Part shown: piece after piece, positions 51,866 through 61,846 of the stretch
Layout: every line of letters begins with the position of its first letter
How positions within the stretch are numbered: position 1 is the first letter of the stretch
Origin: Erysipelotrichaceae bacterium
GTDB lineage: Bacteria; Bacillota_I; Bacilli_A; Erysipelotrichales; Erysipelotrichaceae
Direction of reading: 5' to 3'
DNA length: 64,000 bases
Assembly (NCBI GenBank): GCA_017442805.1
Contig: JAFRZA010000025.1
Location: 1-64,000 of the forward strand
Program-made: the position numbers and the translations under genes
Notes under the pieces: model-generated
The model's input: the letters and a program-made list of their open reading frames with translations, nothing else
Told to the model about the DNA's origin: nothing
The model's database searches: none

Positions 51866-53074
51866 CTATTCCTCCACGGCGGCAGCTGCTTCTTCAACAG
51901 CTTCCTTGACTTCCTCAACTGCCTTCTTGGTTCTTCTGACCGTCTTCTTGACGGGCTCAGCAGCGGCTTCAACTGCTTCTTCAGCAGCTTCCTTGACCTC
52001 TTCAGCAGCCTTCTTGGTTCTTCTGACGGTCTTCTTGACGGTTTCGGCAGCGGCCTCAACGACTTCAGCGGCAGCTTCCTTGACTTCTTCGACGACAGCG
52101 GGAGCTTCCTCAGCGACAGCGGCAACAGTTTCCCTGACTTCTTCAGCAACAGCCGGAACTTCCTGGACTACGGCTTCAGCAGCAGCCGGGGCAGCTTCTT
52201 CAGTCTTCTGTTCAGCAGGTCTTTCTCTTCTGGTGAACGGACGGCGCTGACGGTTGTTCATCTGCTGACGTCTTTCTTCATTGCGCTGTTTTCTTCTTCT
52301 CTCGTTCTCAGCGTTCTGCTGATCAACGGCGATGATGACATCACTCATGGTGACTTCCGGAAGTTCATCCTCAGTATAGGCAACTTCCAGGACCTGTCCC
52401 TTGGCTTCCATGATGGCGTCGGCCATTAAGGATACCAGCAGCTTGATGCTCTTGACGGCATCATCATTGCCCGGGATGGCATGATCGACTAAGGCCGGAT
52501 CACAGTTGGTATCGCAGATACCGAATACGGGGATGCTCAGCTTCTTTGATTCCAATACAGCATTGTAGTCTTCCTTGGGGTCAACTACGAATACGGCATC
52601 GGGAAGCTTCTTCATTTCCTTGATTCCGCCTAAGAAGTTTTCCAGCTTGGCAGCTTCCTTCCTGATCAGAGCGATTTCCTTCTTCGGATAATTCTCGATC
52701 GTTCCGGTTTCTTCCATCTGTTCGATCTCAATGAGTCTTCTGATTCTCTTCTGAATCGTGCGGTAGTTGGTCAGAGTGCCGCCCAGCCATCTCTGATTGA
52801 CATAGAAGGAACCGCTTCTTAAGGCTTCTTCCATGACGACGGCCTGAGCCTGCTTCTTGGTACCGACGAACAGTACTCTTCCGCCCTTTTCGCTGATGGC
52901 CTTCAGTTCGTTGTAGGCAGCATCAACTGCTTCCTGGGTCTTTTCCAGGTTGATGATGTGGAAGCCGTTCTTGACGGTGTAGATGTTGGGTTTCATCTTC
53001 GGGTCCCATCTTCTGGTCTGATGACCGAAGTGAACGCCAGCCTCTAACAATTTGCGCATGGTAACAACTGACAT
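51866..53074 (-). CDS. rpsB: 30S ribosomal protein S2 with long repeat-rich C-terminal tail
   Basis: 402 residues. Residues 1 to about 235 are S2 ([40 protein letters not shown]). Typical S2 is 230-260 residues. The extra 165 residues start with an Arg/Gln-rich stretch (residues about 255-275), then Ala/Glu/Val-rich sequence and two 29-residue repeats containing [11 protein letters not shown]. The tail is in frame, with a continuous codon pattern, and tsf follows with a normal 1-base gap. Core function is certain; the role of the tail is unknown. Confidence 0.96.
   Translation of the reverse strand: MSVVTMRKLLEAGVHFGHQTRRWDPKMKPNIYTVKNGFHIINLEKTQEAVDAAYNELKAISEKGGRVLFVGTKKQAQAVVMEEALRSGSFYVNQRWLGGTLTNYRTIQKRIRRLIEIEQMEETGTIENYPKKEIALIRKEAAKLENFLGGIKEMKKLPDAVFVVDPKEDYNAVLESKKLSIPVFGICDTNCDPALVDHAIPGNDDAVKSIKLLVSLMADAIMEAKGQVLEVAYTEDELPEVTMSDVIIAVDQQNAENERRRKQRNEERRQQMNNRQRRPFTRRERPAEQKTEEAAPAAAEAVVQEVPAVAEEVRETVAAVAEEAPAVVEEVKEAAAEVVEAAAETVKKTVRRTKKAAEEVKEAAEEAVEAAAEPVKKTVRRTKKAVEEVKEAVEEAAAAVEE
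51884..52057 (-). repeat. Two tandem 87-base repeats in the S2 tail
   Basis: Residues 340-368 and 369-397 share [11 protein letters not shown] followed by EEVKEA. At DNA level the copies are 87 bases apart and differ at scattered positions, so the repeat is not recent. Confidence 0.8.
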
Positions 53075-53183
53075 TAAATAAATCCTCTCTTTCCGTTGTT
53101 TCCTCCACCATTTCGAAGATCAATAACACCTTTCGATGCACGGAATGACCCATCCATGGTGTGTGTAATTGCTCACAAAGAGC
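53075..53183 (-). promoter_or_regulatory. rpsB leader, possible structured region
   Basis: An approximately 110-base leader with a GCTC/GAGC hairpin and a partly repeated UCGAAA-GGUG stretch. Long for a simple leader and suggestive of S2 autoregulation, but not matched to a known family. Confidence 0.3.
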
Positions 53184-53189
53184 CTTTAT

Positions 53190-53217
53190 AATTCTACCAT
53201 AAAAAAGACAGTAATCA
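53190..53217 (-). promoter_or_regulatory. rpsB promoter, overlapping the glgA terminator
   Basis: -35 TTGATT (53212-53217), 16-base spacer, extended -10 TGG-TAGAAT (53190-53195). The -35 lies in the terminator stem and loop. Confidence 0.5.
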
Positions 53218-53240
53218 AGGGAAATTTCCTTTACTGTCTT
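53204..53240 (-). terminator. Terminator after glgA
   Basis: AAGACAGTAA and TTACTGTCTT, 10-bp stem with a 17-base loop, followed by TTTT on the minus strand. Confidence 0.75.
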
Positions 53241-53268
53241 CTGTTTTTACAATGTCCCGTTAAGGTGT

Positions 53269-55083
53269 TCAGTCTTCCGCTTTTCCCAGCAGATTGCGCA
53301 GCTTAGCGCCCATGGAAATGTTGCCTTCAACCTTCATCTGCCCGTTGACGAACAGCTTGTCGGCTGAGACGGCTCCGGTAGCCATGTTGAACAGGTTGTC
53401 CAGGCTGGTGGCCAGTTTGACATCAGCGTCATCATAGCTGTAAGGCTGCATCTCCAGACCCTGCTTATTGACTTTCACATAGAAGGTTCCCTCACCGGGA
53501 CCGACAATGCGGATCTGAGCGACGACACTGAAGTCATCAGGCTGTCTGGCCAGATATTCGTTGCGGCTGATCTCCAGGTCCTCGTAGACGACCTTCAGGG
53601 CGTCATAGGCATCCTTGAAGGTGACGTTAGGATCGTGCTGAGATGAAGCGATGTCGGAATACATCTTGATGTAGGTCTGAGCTGACTTGTCCCAGGAGAA
53701 GTCCTTCTTCATGCAGCGCTCTCTCAGCTTCTTGAAGGTCTTACGCTCGGCGAAGTAGATCTTAATGGCTTCGTCGATTGCCAGCATCAGTGCCTTGGAA
53801 TTATATTCGGTGAAAGAGAAACCGTCACCGATGCCGTCGAAGTCGGAATACGGTCTGACGGTATCCTTCAGACCGCCGGTTTCATGAACGACCGGCACGG
53901 TACCGTAGCGCATGGCCATCATCTGCGACAGTCCGCAGGGTTCAAATTCAGAAGGCATCAGGTAGAGGTCGGCACCCGCAAACACCTTGGCGGCCATCTC
54001 TTCCGAATAGTCATCAGAGAAGCCCAGCTGACCCTGATAGACCTGAGTGTAATGGCGGAAATGATCGGTATATTTCTTTTCTCCCTGGCCGAAGATGATC
54101 AGCTGAATTCCCTTCTTCATTAATTCGGGAAGCAGTTCCATGATCAGGTCAACACCCTTCTGGGGAACCAGACGGGCTACTACCGTGAACAGAGGCCAGT
54201 GATTTTCCTTGCGCAGGCCGAAGAAGTCCTGCAGATAGTGCTTGCACTCCAGCTTACCGGCCATGTCATCAACCGAGAAGTTGGCTGGAAGTCTCTTGTC
54301 CTTGGAGGGATCGTAGTGGTCGGGATCGATGCCGTTGATGATTCCGTACATTTTGTCTTCGACCATGTCGGCCACCCCCTGCAGTCCCTTGCCGAACTTC
54401 GGGTTATGCAGCTCACGGGCGTAGGTCGGCGAGACCGTGGAAACGGCGTCGCTCATCAGCATGGCGCCCTTCATCAGGTTAACGTCGTGACGGCCTTCGT
54501 ATTCATAGCCCAGTCCTCCGGCGTACCAGCCGGGATCAAGGGCGAAGGTAGTGGTCAGCTGATCAGCGCCGTACTGGCCCTGATAGGCGATGTTATGGAT
54601 CGTATAAACCGTTCTGATGTTGCGGTATGTGGTATAAATGGTCTGATGATCACGCAGATAAATGATCGCCAGAGCGCTTTCCCAGTCGTTGCAGTGGAGA
54701 ATGTCTGGTACGAAATCAAGTAAGCGCAGGACGTCGATGACGGCCTTGGAGAACCAGGCGAAACGGAACTTGTCGTCGTCATAGCCATAGAGCCTGTCGC
54801 GGTTGAACAGATCCTCATTGTCGATGAACCAGACCTTGACGCCGTTGAGCTCACCCTTCAGCAAACCGCAATACAGCGTCGCCTGTCCCAGAGTCACGGT
54901 CGTGCTGGTGACCGGGGTGATCTGGGAGCCGAAACGCTCCTTGGCGCACTTGTAGTAAGGGGTGATGATCTGAATCTCCTCACCCTCTCTTTTCAGAGCG
55001 GGAGGCAGAGAAAAGGCCACATCGGCCAGGCCGCCGGACTTGGAGAACGGCGCGCATTCACTGGTAACAAACAGAATCTTCAT
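53269..55083 (-). CDS. glgA: Glycogen synthase fused to a C-terminal SCP2-like domain
   Basis: 604 residues. Residues 1 to about 485 are a GT5 glycogen synthase (ADP-glucose): KSGGLADV at the N-terminus, HCNDWESAL, and ESFEPCGLSQ-type motif reading SEFEPCGLSQMMAMRYG. Standard length is about 480. The last 110 residues resemble an SCP2 sterol-carrier domain, with ADKLFVNGQMKVEGNISMGA close to its C-terminus. The gene is alone between the xerC-side operon and rpsB; no glgC or glgB is adjacent. AGGAG is 9 bases before the ATG. Confidence 0.92.
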   Translation of the reverse strand: MKILFVTSECAPFSKSGGLADVAFSLPPALKREGEEIQIITPYYKCAKERFGSQITPVTSTTVTLGQATLYCGLLKGELNGVKVWFIDNEDLFNRDRLYGYDDDKFRFAWFSKAVIDVLRLLDFVPDILHCNDWESALAIIYLRDHQTIYTTYRNIRTVYTIHNIAYQGQYGADQLTTTFALDPGWYAGGLGYEYEGRHDVNLMKGAMLMSDAVSTVSPTYARELHNPKFGKGLQGVADMVEDKMYGIINGIDPDHYDPSKDKRLPANFSVDDMAGKLECKHYLQDFFGLRKENHWPLFTVVARLVPQKGVDLIMELLPELMKKGIQLIIFGQGEKKYTDHFRHYTQVYQGQLGFSDDYSEEMAAKVFAGADLYLMPSEFEPCGLSQMMAMRYGTVPVVHETGGLKDTVRPYSDFDGIGDGFSFTEYNSKALMLAIDEAIKIYFAERKTFKKLRERCMKKDFSWDKSAQTYIKMYSDIASSQHDPNVTFKDAYDALKVVYEDLEISRNEYLARQPDDFSVVAQIRIVGPGEGTFYVKVNKQGLEMQPYSYDDADVKLATSLDNLFNMATGAVSADKLFVNGQMKVEGNISMGAKLRNLLGKAED

Positions 55084-55124
55084 GTTTATGCTCTCCTGTA
55101 TTAATGTTATTGCTTCTTTATTTC

Positions 55125-55133
55125 AGTATAGCA
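55125..55133 (-). promoter_or_regulatory. Extended -10 promoter of glgA
   Basis: TGC-TATACT on the minus strand, 42 bases before glgA. Same form as the scpA promoter. Confidence 0.45.
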
Positions 55134-55146
55134 CAACCCGAAGGAA

Positions 55147-55175
55147 AAGGCCGCCATCGATTGGATGACAGCCTT
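55147..55175 (-). terminator. Terminator after xerC
   Basis: AAGGC...GCCTT with inner CATC/GATG, imperfect hairpin, followed by TTTCC on the minus strand. Confidence 0.55.
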
Positions 55176-55180
55176 CATTA

Positions 55181-56077
55181 TTAACGGTTTTCAAAAGCCT
55201 TGTCATAACTCTCGCGCAGATGCTCGGAAGTTATGTGGGTGTAGATCTGGGTGGTCGAGAGATTGGAGTGACCCAATAGTTCCTGCACGATTCTGATGTC
55301 CGCTCCCTTGTCCAATAGATGGGTGGCAAAGGAGTGCCTCAGGGTATGGGGATGTACGTGCATGGGCAAGTTATTGTCCAGTACCGTCTTTTCCAAGAGA
55401 TACTGCACGCCCCGAGGAGTCAGTTTCTTTCCGTTCTTATTGACGAAAACATAATCATGCTCTTCCTTAAGATAACGGGGCCGGATGTTATTGAGATAAT
55501 TTCTTAACAGCTTTCCGATCATGTCATAGAACGGAACCAGACGCTGCTTTGAGCCCTTGCCGGTGATTCTTAACAACCGGTTGGAAAAGTCGATGTCGCC
55601 GATCTTCAGGTTGCAGGCTTCGGAAAGACGCAGTCCGCAGCCGTACATCGTCTCAAAGATGGTCCGGTTGCGGTAGCCCATGTCGTCATGGAGATCAAAG
55701 CAGCCTAACAGGGTATCAACTTCATCTTCAAACAGATAGTCGGGCAGCCGGTTCTTCTCAACCTTGATCTTCACCGCGGTAAAGGGATTGCCTTCGGCGA
55801 TCTTCATCTCATTGAGATAGCGGTAAAAACTCCGCAAGGCACTCAGATTACGGGCAATCGAGCGGTTGGAAATGTCGGAAAACTGCTTGTCAGTCCGCAG
55901 GTAGTTCAGATAGCCCAGTACCACCGTCCGGTCAGCGTCCGACCAGCCGGTTATTCCCTGCTGCTTCAAATAGGAAAGATAGCGCTGCAGATCCCGGCCG
56001 TAGGACTTGCGGGTATCTTCAGAGCCGCTGTTGACGTTTACGATGTAATCCAGGAAATTCTGAACATCCTGATCCAT
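55181..56077 (-). CDS. xerC: Tyrosine recombinase XerC-like
   Basis: 298 residues. SAM-like N-terminal domain, then a catalytic domain with the C-terminal HTLRHSFATHLL, LGHSNLSTTQIYTH, catalytic Tyr at YTH. Resolves chromosome dimers at dif. In the order topA-trmFO-xerC, as in Firmicutes, where hslVU-codY follow; those are missing here. Confidence 0.93.
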   Translation of the reverse strand: MDQDVQNFLDYIVNVNSGSEDTRKSYGRDLQRYLSYLKQQGITGWSDADRTVVLGYLNYLRTDKQFSDISNRSIARNLSALRSFYRYLNEMKIAEGNPFTAVKIKVEKNRLPDYLFEDEVDTLLGCFDLHDDMGYRNRTIFETMYGCGLRLSEACNLKIGDIDFSNRLLRITGKGSKQRLVPFYDMIGKLLRNYLNNIRPRYLKEEHDYVFVNKNGKKLTPRGVQYLLEKTVLDNNLPMHVHPHTLRHSFATHLLDKGADIRIVQELLGHSNLSTTQIYTHITSEHLRESYDKAFENR

Positions 56078-56080
56078 TTG

Positions 56081-57370
56081 TTACCACTCCTGAGCGTACT
56101 GTTCGATGATGGGAAGGGACTGTTTGCTGTAGGCTTCCTTGCGGTCCTGCTTGCGGACGAAGCCTTCCAGTAGGAAGATGCCGAAGTTGGCGTTCATCGG
56201 CTGGAAGTTCTCTCCGGCATGGGTGATGTAATGGGCCATGGCTCCGATCATCGTGGCCTGAGGCATGATTAAAGGCTCTTTGCCTTCCAATAATAATGCC
56301 ATGTTATGACCGGCCAGCAGACCGCTGGCGGCGGATTCAATGTATCCTTCCACTCCGGTCATCTGACCGGCGAAGAAGAGGTCGTCTCTTCTGATCGTCT
56401 GATAAGTCGGCCTTAAGATCAACGGCGACTTCAGATAGGTGTTGCGGTGCATGACTCCGTAGCGGACGATCTCGCAGTTTTCCAGTCCGGGGATCAGGGA
56501 GAAGACGCGCTTCTGCTCACCCCACTTCAGATGAGTCTGGAAACCGACGATGTTGTAAAGGGTATCAACAGCGTTGTCCTGCCTTAACTGGACGACCGCG
56601 TACGGTCTTTCCCCTTCCCGGCCCAGGCCTACCGGCTTCAGGGGGCCGAAGGTCAGGGTCTGGGGGCCACGCTTGGCCATGACTTCGATAGGCATGCAGC
56701 CTTCGAAGTAGATTTCCTTATCGACGCCGTGGACCTCGGCGGTCTCGGCGTTTATAAGTTCATTGTAGAAAACGTCAAACTGTTCTCTGGTAAACGGACA
56801 GTTGATGTAGTCGGCATCACCCTTGTCGTAGCGGCTCTTGTAATAGGCAACATCCATGTTGATGGATTCCTTGGTCACGATCGGAGCGGCCGCGTCAAAG
56901 AAATACAGGCTGTCCAGATTGAAGTAATCTCCAATCGTCTTAGCCAATGAATCGGAAGTCAATGGTCCGGTGGCGATGATGGTCGGTCCTTCCGGTATCT
57001 CGCTGACTTCTTCATTGATGACTTCCACGTTGGGGTCGTTTCTCAGAAACTCAGTGACGTCGTTGGCAAAGTTTTCCCGGTCAACGGCCAGCGCCGAGCC
57101 GGCGGGCAGGGCATTGCGGTCAGCCATCTTCATTATCAGGGAGTCCAGCAAGCGCATTTCCTGCTTCAAAAGCCCGACCGCATTAGTCAGGGCATTGGAG
57201 CGCAGGGAATTGGAACAGACCAGTTCGGCGAACCGGTCGGTATGATGAGCGCCGGTCGAAGAAACCGGACGCTGTTCGTAAAGTCTTACCTTGAAGCCCT
57301 TGCGGCTTAACTGCCAGGCGGCTTCACTGCCGGCCAGACCGGCACCGATGACGTTGACGGTCTTATTCAT
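56081..57370 (-). CDS. trmFO: tRNA m5U54 methyltransferase TrmFO
   Basis: 429 residues. Folate- and FAD-dependent methylation of U54 in tRNA. N-terminal FAD motif [19 protein letters not shown], then [11 protein letters not shown]. It overlaps topA by 8 bases and is 3 bases before xerC. Confidence 0.96.
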   Translation of the reverse strand: MNKTVNVIGAGLAGSEAAWQLSRKGFKVRLYEQRPVSSTGAHHTDRFAELVCSNSLRSNALTNAVGLLKQEMRLLDSLIMKMADRNALPAGSALAVDRENFANDVTEFLRNDPNVEVINEEVSEIPEGPTIIATGPLTSDSLAKTIGDYFNLDSLYFFDAAAPIVTKESINMDVAYYKSRYDKGDADYINCPFTREQFDVFYNELINAETAEVHGVDKEIYFEGCMPIEVMAKRGPQTLTFGPLKPVGLGREGERPYAVVQLRQDNAVDTLYNIVGFQTHLKWGEQKRVFSLIPGLENCEIVRYGVMHRNTYLKSPLILRPTYQTIRRDDLFFAGQMTGVEGYIESAASGLLAGHNMALLLEGKEPLIMPQATMIGAMAHYITHAGENFQPMNANFGIFLLEGFVRKQDRKEAYSKQSLPIIEQYAQEW

Positions 57371-59513
57371 CCTTGGCCTTTTCCGCCTTCTTACGGCCGC
57401 TTGGCTTGATGTAGCGGCATTTGGGATAATTGGAACAGCCGATGAAGTCCTTGCCGTAGCGGGACTTACGCTTGACCAACGGCGAGCCGCATTCGGGACA
57501 CAGTTCTCCGGTCTCTACCGGAGCGGCTTTTTCCTTCTTCTGGATGTACTTGCAGGTCGGATAATTCGAACAGGCGATGAACTTGCCGTACTTGCCGCGC
57601 TTTTCCACCAGGGGGTTACCGCACTGCGGGCAGGTTCCGTAGTCCTTTTTTTCCTGCTGAGCGTTTTCGTCTTCCTTGTCCTCATGATACTTGCACTTGG
57701 GATAGTTGGAGCAGGCAATGAAGACGCCGTACTTGCTTTTGCGTTCGACCAGTTCGCTGCCGCACTGCGGGCACAGTCTGCCGACCTTGACGGGAGCGAT
57801 CTTCTCCATGTTCTCCTTGGCGTTGTCGACCAGCTCCATGAAGGGATCGTAGAACTGATTGAGGGAATCCAGCTTGGCCAGTTTGCCCTCGGCGATGTCG
57901 TCAAGCTGCTTTTCCATGTCGGAAGTGTATTTGACGTTGATGATGGAACTGAAGTATTCATCCAGTTTCTCCGTCGTCAGAATTCCCTGTTCGGTGGGTA
58001 CGAAGACTTTGATGCGGGAACCTTCGTTGCTTTTCTGCAGGGAGACGTATTCTCTCTTGATGATGGTATCGATGATGGTGGCATAGGTGGAAGGACGGCC
58101 GATGCCGTTTTCTTCCATTGCCTTGATCAGCCGGGCTTCGGAATAGCGTAAGGGCGGTTCGGTGAAGTGCTGGTCAGCCTTCACATCCTGAGCCTTCAGC
58201 CTTTCATCCTTTTCCAGTAACGGCAGTTCTTTATCCTCAGCGCTTTCGTAATCCTTATATACCTTTAAATAACCGTCAAAGATCAGCGTGCGGCCGCTGG
58301 CGGTGAATTCATAGTTAAGGCAGTCCAATCGGGCAGTACGGCTGTTGAACAGCGCGTCCGCCATCATGGCGGCCAGCGTGCGGTAGTAGATCATCTTATA
58401 GAGCTTCAGCTCATCATTGGTCAGATGGGAAGCAATCTTTTCCGGGGTGTTTTCCACGTTGGTGGGACGGATGGCTTCATGAGCGTCCTGGGCGTTCTTG
58501 TCGACCTTCTGATGGAAATAGCCGCAGTACTTCTCGCCGTAGTTTTCCTTGATGAATTCTCTGGCCTGAGCCATGAACACCGGCGACAGACGGGCAGCGT
58601 CGGTACGCATGTAGGTGATCAGACCGGTAGTGGTGGAGCCGATGTTGACGCCTTCGTAAAGACGCTGGGCGATGGACATGGTCTTCTTGGAAGTGAAATT
58701 AAGCTTATTGGCGGCATCCTGCTGCAAAGTTGAAGTGATGTAGGGAAGCTTGGGCTTGCGGTGCTTGACTTCCTCACTGACTTCGCCAACGGTAAATTCA
58801 TTATTAAGACAGTCGTCTCTGATCTTCAGAGCCTCCTGTTCATGAGCAATCTCAGCCTTCTGACCGTCGATCTTGGTCAGCTGAGCCTGGAAATCCTTCT
58901 TGTCCTTCAGGAAATCAGCGGTGATCGTCCAGTATTCCTCCGGAACGAAGGCGGCGATCTCCTTTTCCCGGTCGACGATCAGCTTCAAGGCCACCGACTG
59001 CACGCGGCCGGCGGACTTGGACTTGATCTTGCTGTTGAGCAAGGTGGAAAGCTTGAAGCCGATGATCCTATCCAGCATCCTTCTGGTCTCCTGGGAGTCG
59101 ACCAGATCCATGTCAACCTGACGCGGTTCACTGATGGCCTTCTGAACAGCCGGCTTGGTTACTTCGTGGAAGACGATGCGGTTGTCCTGATCCAGCGGGA
59201 TGTTAAGGGTGTTGGCCAGATGATAGGCAATGGCCTCGCCTTCCCGGTCCGGGTCGGTGGCCAGTAAGACGTTATCGGCCTTCCTGACCTCGTCCTTAAG
59301 CTGCTTGACAATGCTCTTCTTGGCACTGGAAATGGTATATGTAGGGGTAAAGCCGTTTTCGACATCAATGCCCAGATGTCCCTTGCCGCTGGTCGCCAGG
59401 TCGTTGATGTGACCCTTGGAAGCGACGACTTCGTAGTCCTTACCCAGGTATTTTTCAATTGTGCTTGCCTTGCTCGGCGATTCTACAATTACTAAATTCT
59501 TGATCTTATTCAT
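57363..59513 (-). CDS. topA: DNA topoisomerase I
   Basis: 716 residues. N-terminal TOPRIM ([18 protein letters not shown]), catalytic Tyr in [12 protein letters not shown], and three C-terminal zinc ribbons (CPQCG...CSNYPKCKY repeats). Removes negative supercoils. I chose the ATG at 59513 (MNKIKNL) because AGGTGG lies 10 bases upstream; the first in-frame ATG at 59522 abuts that site. Confidence 0.96.
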   Translation of the reverse strand: MNKIKNLVIVESPSKASTIEKYLGKDYEVVASKGHINDLATSGKGHLGIDVENGFTPTYTISSAKKSIVKQLKDEVRKADNVLLATDPDREGEAIAYHLANTLNIPLDQDNRIVFHEVTKPAVQKAISEPRQVDMDLVDSQETRRMLDRIIGFKLSTLLNSKIKSKSAGRVQSVALKLIVDREKEIAAFVPEEYWTITADFLKDKKDFQAQLTKIDGQKAEIAHEQEALKIRDDCLNNEFTVGEVSEEVKHRKPKLPYITSTLQQDAANKLNFTSKKTMSIAQRLYEGVNIGSTTTGLITYMRTDAARLSPVFMAQAREFIKENYGEKYCGYFHQKVDKNAQDAHEAIRPTNVENTPEKIASHLTNDELKLYKMIYYRTLAAMMADALFNSRTARLDCLNYEFTASGRTLIFDGYLKVYKDYESAEDKELPLLEKDERLKAQDVKADQHFTEPPLRYSEARLIKAMEENGIGRPSTYATIIDTIIKREYVSLQKSNEGSRIKVFVPTEQGILTTEKLDEYFSSIINVKYTSDMEKQLDDIAEGKLAKLDSLNQFYDPFMELVDNAKENMEKIAPVKVGRLCPQCGSELVERKSKYGVFIACSNYPKCKYHEDKEDENAQQEKKDYGTCPQCGNPLVEKRGKYGKFIACSNYPTCKYIQKKEKAAPVETGELCPECGSPLVKRKSRYGKDFIGCSNYPKCRYIKPSGRKKAEKAKDE

Positions 59514-59554
59514 AGTTTTCATCCACCTGTGATATATTCTTTACCATTTATCCT

Positions 59555-60292
59555 TTATTTGTCAACTGCCTGTTTTTCCCTGCCGAAGCCTTCGATGTTC
59601 AGCATCAGGGCCCCATCGGCGATCAGCTGATTACAGCCCTGACCGCTGGCATCATCATAGGGATAGACCAAGGCGTGGACTCTGCGTCCGAGTTTCAGGG
59701 CTTCACTTGCGGTCAAAAGTGAGCCGGAATGAACCCCGGCCTGCATGACCACGGTATCTTCGGAAAGGGCCGCGATCAGCCGGTTGCGGAAGGGAAAGTG
59801 ATAGCGCTGAGGCCTTACGTCAAGAGGGTATTCACTGATCAGTAACTGCTTCTCTCTCATGTACTGATACAGGGAAGCGTTACAGGCCGGATAGTCATAG
59901 TTCAAGCCGTTTCCCAGTACCCCGATCGTCCTTTCGGCGTTGCGGTGAACGATGGCGTCAATGCCTCTGGCCATGCCCGAGACCAGGGTATATCTTTCCC
60001 TGACCTCATTTACCAGCTGCTCGGTGGCGTGAATGCCGTAATACGAAGGCTCTCTGGTTCCCACGATGGACAGGCATTTGCTTTTCAATAATGAAATATC
60101 GCCGATGTAAAACAGCACGTAAGGCGGATACTTCAGATCCCGCAGGCTCTGGGGATACTCTTCATCCAGAACGGTAAGAGCCCGCTGGATCCTGATGGTT
60201 TCATCAGGCTGTTCATGCTCCTTAAGTGCCCTGGTTATGGCTCCGTACTGACCCGAATACTGAATGGCCAGTCTGATCAGCTGATTGCGCAT
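59555..60292 (-). CDS. dprA: DNA-processing protein DprA, short form
   Basis: 245 residues. RecA-loading protein of natural transformation. Family motifs: VGTREPSYYGIH, SGMARGIDAIVH, GVLGNGLNYDYPA, and FPFRNRLIAALSE. Shorter than the usual 290-360 residues; a C-terminal winged helix is not evident. The ribosome site AGGAGG is part of a hairpin. Confidence 0.88.
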   Translation of the reverse strand: MRNQLIRLAIQYSGQYGAITRALKEHEQPDETIRIQRALTVLDEEYPQSLRDLKYPPYVLFYIGDISLLKSKCLSIVGTREPSYYGIHATEQLVNEVRERYTLVSGMARGIDAIVHRNAERTIGVLGNGLNYDYPACNASLYQYMREKQLLISEYPLDVRPQRYHFPFRNRLIAALSEDTVVMQAGVHSGSLLTASEALKLGRRVHALVYPYDDASGQGCNQLIADGALMLNIEGFGREKQAVDK

Positions 60293-60298
60293 AAAGAA

Positions 60299-60328
60299 AA
60301 CCTCCTGACTGATATTTCGCCGGAGGCT
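60299..60328 (-). terminator. Hairpin spanning the dprA ribosome site
   Basis: On the minus strand AGCCTCC pairs with GGAGGTT (7 bp, one G-T) over a 16-base loop, followed by TTCTTT. The 3' arm is the dprA ribosome site, so it could be a weak terminator after rnhB or a translation control. Confidence 0.45.
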
Positions 60329-60338
60329 TGTCTCTTTC

Positions 60339-60947
60339 CTAAAACAGCTTGCCCTGCATCACGTCAATCACCGGCTTGTAGGAGCGCCGGTGGATCTCCA
60401 GTACCCCATACTTTTCCAGAGCTTCCAGGTGTTCCCTGGTGGGATAGCCTTTATGCTTCTTAAAGCCGTATTGCGGATAGATCTCATCAAGGCGGTACAT
60501 GATGTGATCCCTGGTCACCTTGGCCAGAATCGAACCGGCGGCGATGCTGACGGACTTCTGGTCACCCTTGACGATGTCGATGACTTTCTTGTCGATGTAA
60601 AGTTTCATGGCGTCGGTCAAAACGACTTCTACCGGTGCCTTCAGAGCGATGGTGCTCATCGCCTGGCGGGTCGCCTCCAGGATGTTGAGACGGTCGATGG
60701 TTTCGACATCAACGATCTCGATGTCATAGAAGACGGCATCCTTAATGATCTGGGGAAACAGTTCTTCCCGCTTCTTTTCCGTCAGCTTCTTGGAGTCGTA
60801 AATGGCTTCGGAAACATAATCCTTGGGAAAAACGACCCCGGCGACCACCAATGGTCCGGCCAAAGGGCCTCTTCCGGCTTCGTCGATCCCTACAACCAGC
60901 TTATTCTGCTCCCAGAACAGCTTTTCAAACTCATTGGCTGTCTGCAT
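60339..60947 (-). CDS. rnhB: Ribonuclease HII
   Basis: 202 residues. Removes RNA from RNA-DNA hybrids. Catalytic DEAGRGPLAGP near residue 22 and the GSILAKVTRDH motif. Start lies inside the end of rbgA (overlap of 17 bases). Standard order rbgA-rnhB-dprA. Confidence 0.95.
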   Translation of the reverse strand: MQTANEFEKLFWEQNKLVVGIDEAGRGPLAGPLVVAGVVFPKDYVSEAIYDSKKLTEKKREELFPQIIKDAVFYDIEIVDVETIDRLNILEATRQAMSTIALKAPVEVVLTDAMKLYIDKKVIDIVKGDQKSVSIAAGSILAKVTRDHIMYRLDEIYPQYGFKKHKGYPTREHLEALEKYGVLEIHRRSYKPVIDVMQGKLF

Positions 60948-61806
60948 CTTCCGGTTTCTCCCAGGATATGCCGCCCAGCTGGCTGTCGCGGATGTCCTTC
61001 AGAATCAGCGCATAGATGCGCTTGTAGTCATAGACTCCATCAGCGCTCAGGCAGCCCCTGGCTTCGCCGATCCTGTCTATTACCTCAACGGCATAACCGC
61101 TTACCTCAATGCCATAACGCTGCTCCAGTTTTTCGGGATGGTTGACGATAAGTTCGCCAACAGCGTAACGCACGACATCCTCCACCGGTAATATGTCATC
61201 ATTGATGGCGCCGGTAATGGCCAGATTCAGAGCGGTCTTTTCATCTTCAAACTTCGGCCATAAGACGCCCGGGGTATCCAGCAATGCGACATCGCTGCTG
61301 ATCTTGATCCACTTCAGGCTTCTGGTAACCCCCGGCCTATCAGCCGTCTTGGCCGCCTTCTTCTGGGCGACCGCGTTTATCAGGGTGCTCTTGCCGACAT
61401 TGGGAATGCCGACGACCATGGCCTTGATCTCGACGTGCTTCATGCCCTTGGCCTTGTATTTATTTACCTTGTCAGCCATGATTTTCAGACAGGCGTCGGA
61501 GATCTTCTTGCTGATGGACTTGTCGGCGATCAGATTCAGGGCAATGGCTTCTTTTCCCTGAGCGCGGAAATATTCGATCCATCGGGCCGTCACTTCGTCT
61601 TCGGCCTTGTCCTTCTTGGAAATGACGATCAGCCGGGGCTTGTTGCCGGCGATCTCCCGTAACAGGGGATTTTCCGAACTGGCCACGATGCGGCCGTCCC
61701 TGATCTCAATGACCATGTCGACGTATTTGATGTTTTCGCTCATTTCCCGTCTGGCCTTGGCCATGTGACCGGGAAACCAGTTGATGTTGGTCTTGGTTTC
61801 GCTCAT
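60931..61806 (-). CDS. rbgA: Ribosome biogenesis GTPase RbgA (YlqF)
   Basis: 291 residues, circularly permuted GTPase of late 50S assembly. NWFPGHMAKA N-terminus, G4 SKKDKA, G1 GIPNVGKST, G3 DTPGVLWPK. AAAGGAGG ribosome site. Confidence 0.95.
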   Translation of the reverse strand: MSETKTNINWFPGHMAKARREMSENIKYVDMVIEIRDGRIVASSENPLLREIAGNKPRLIVISKKDKAEDEVTARWIEYFRAQGKEAIALNLIADKSISKKISDACLKIMADKVNKYKAKGMKHVEIKAMVVGIPNVGKSTLINAVAQKKAAKTADRPGVTRSLKWIKISSDVALLDTPGVLWPKFEDEKTALNLAITGAINDDILPVEDVVRYAVGELIVNHPEKLEQRYGIEVSGYAVEVIDRIGEARGCLSADGVYDYKRIYALILKDIRDSQLGGISWEKPEDADSQ

Positions 61807-61846
61807 CGTCCTTTCCTCCTTTCCGCTGATTAAAACTATCAGATTG

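Noticed and set aside
51865-52149. An upstream extension of tsf of about 95 codons
   Set aside because: It is the rpsB tail read in another frame; tsf has a proper ATG with GGAGGAA at 51864.
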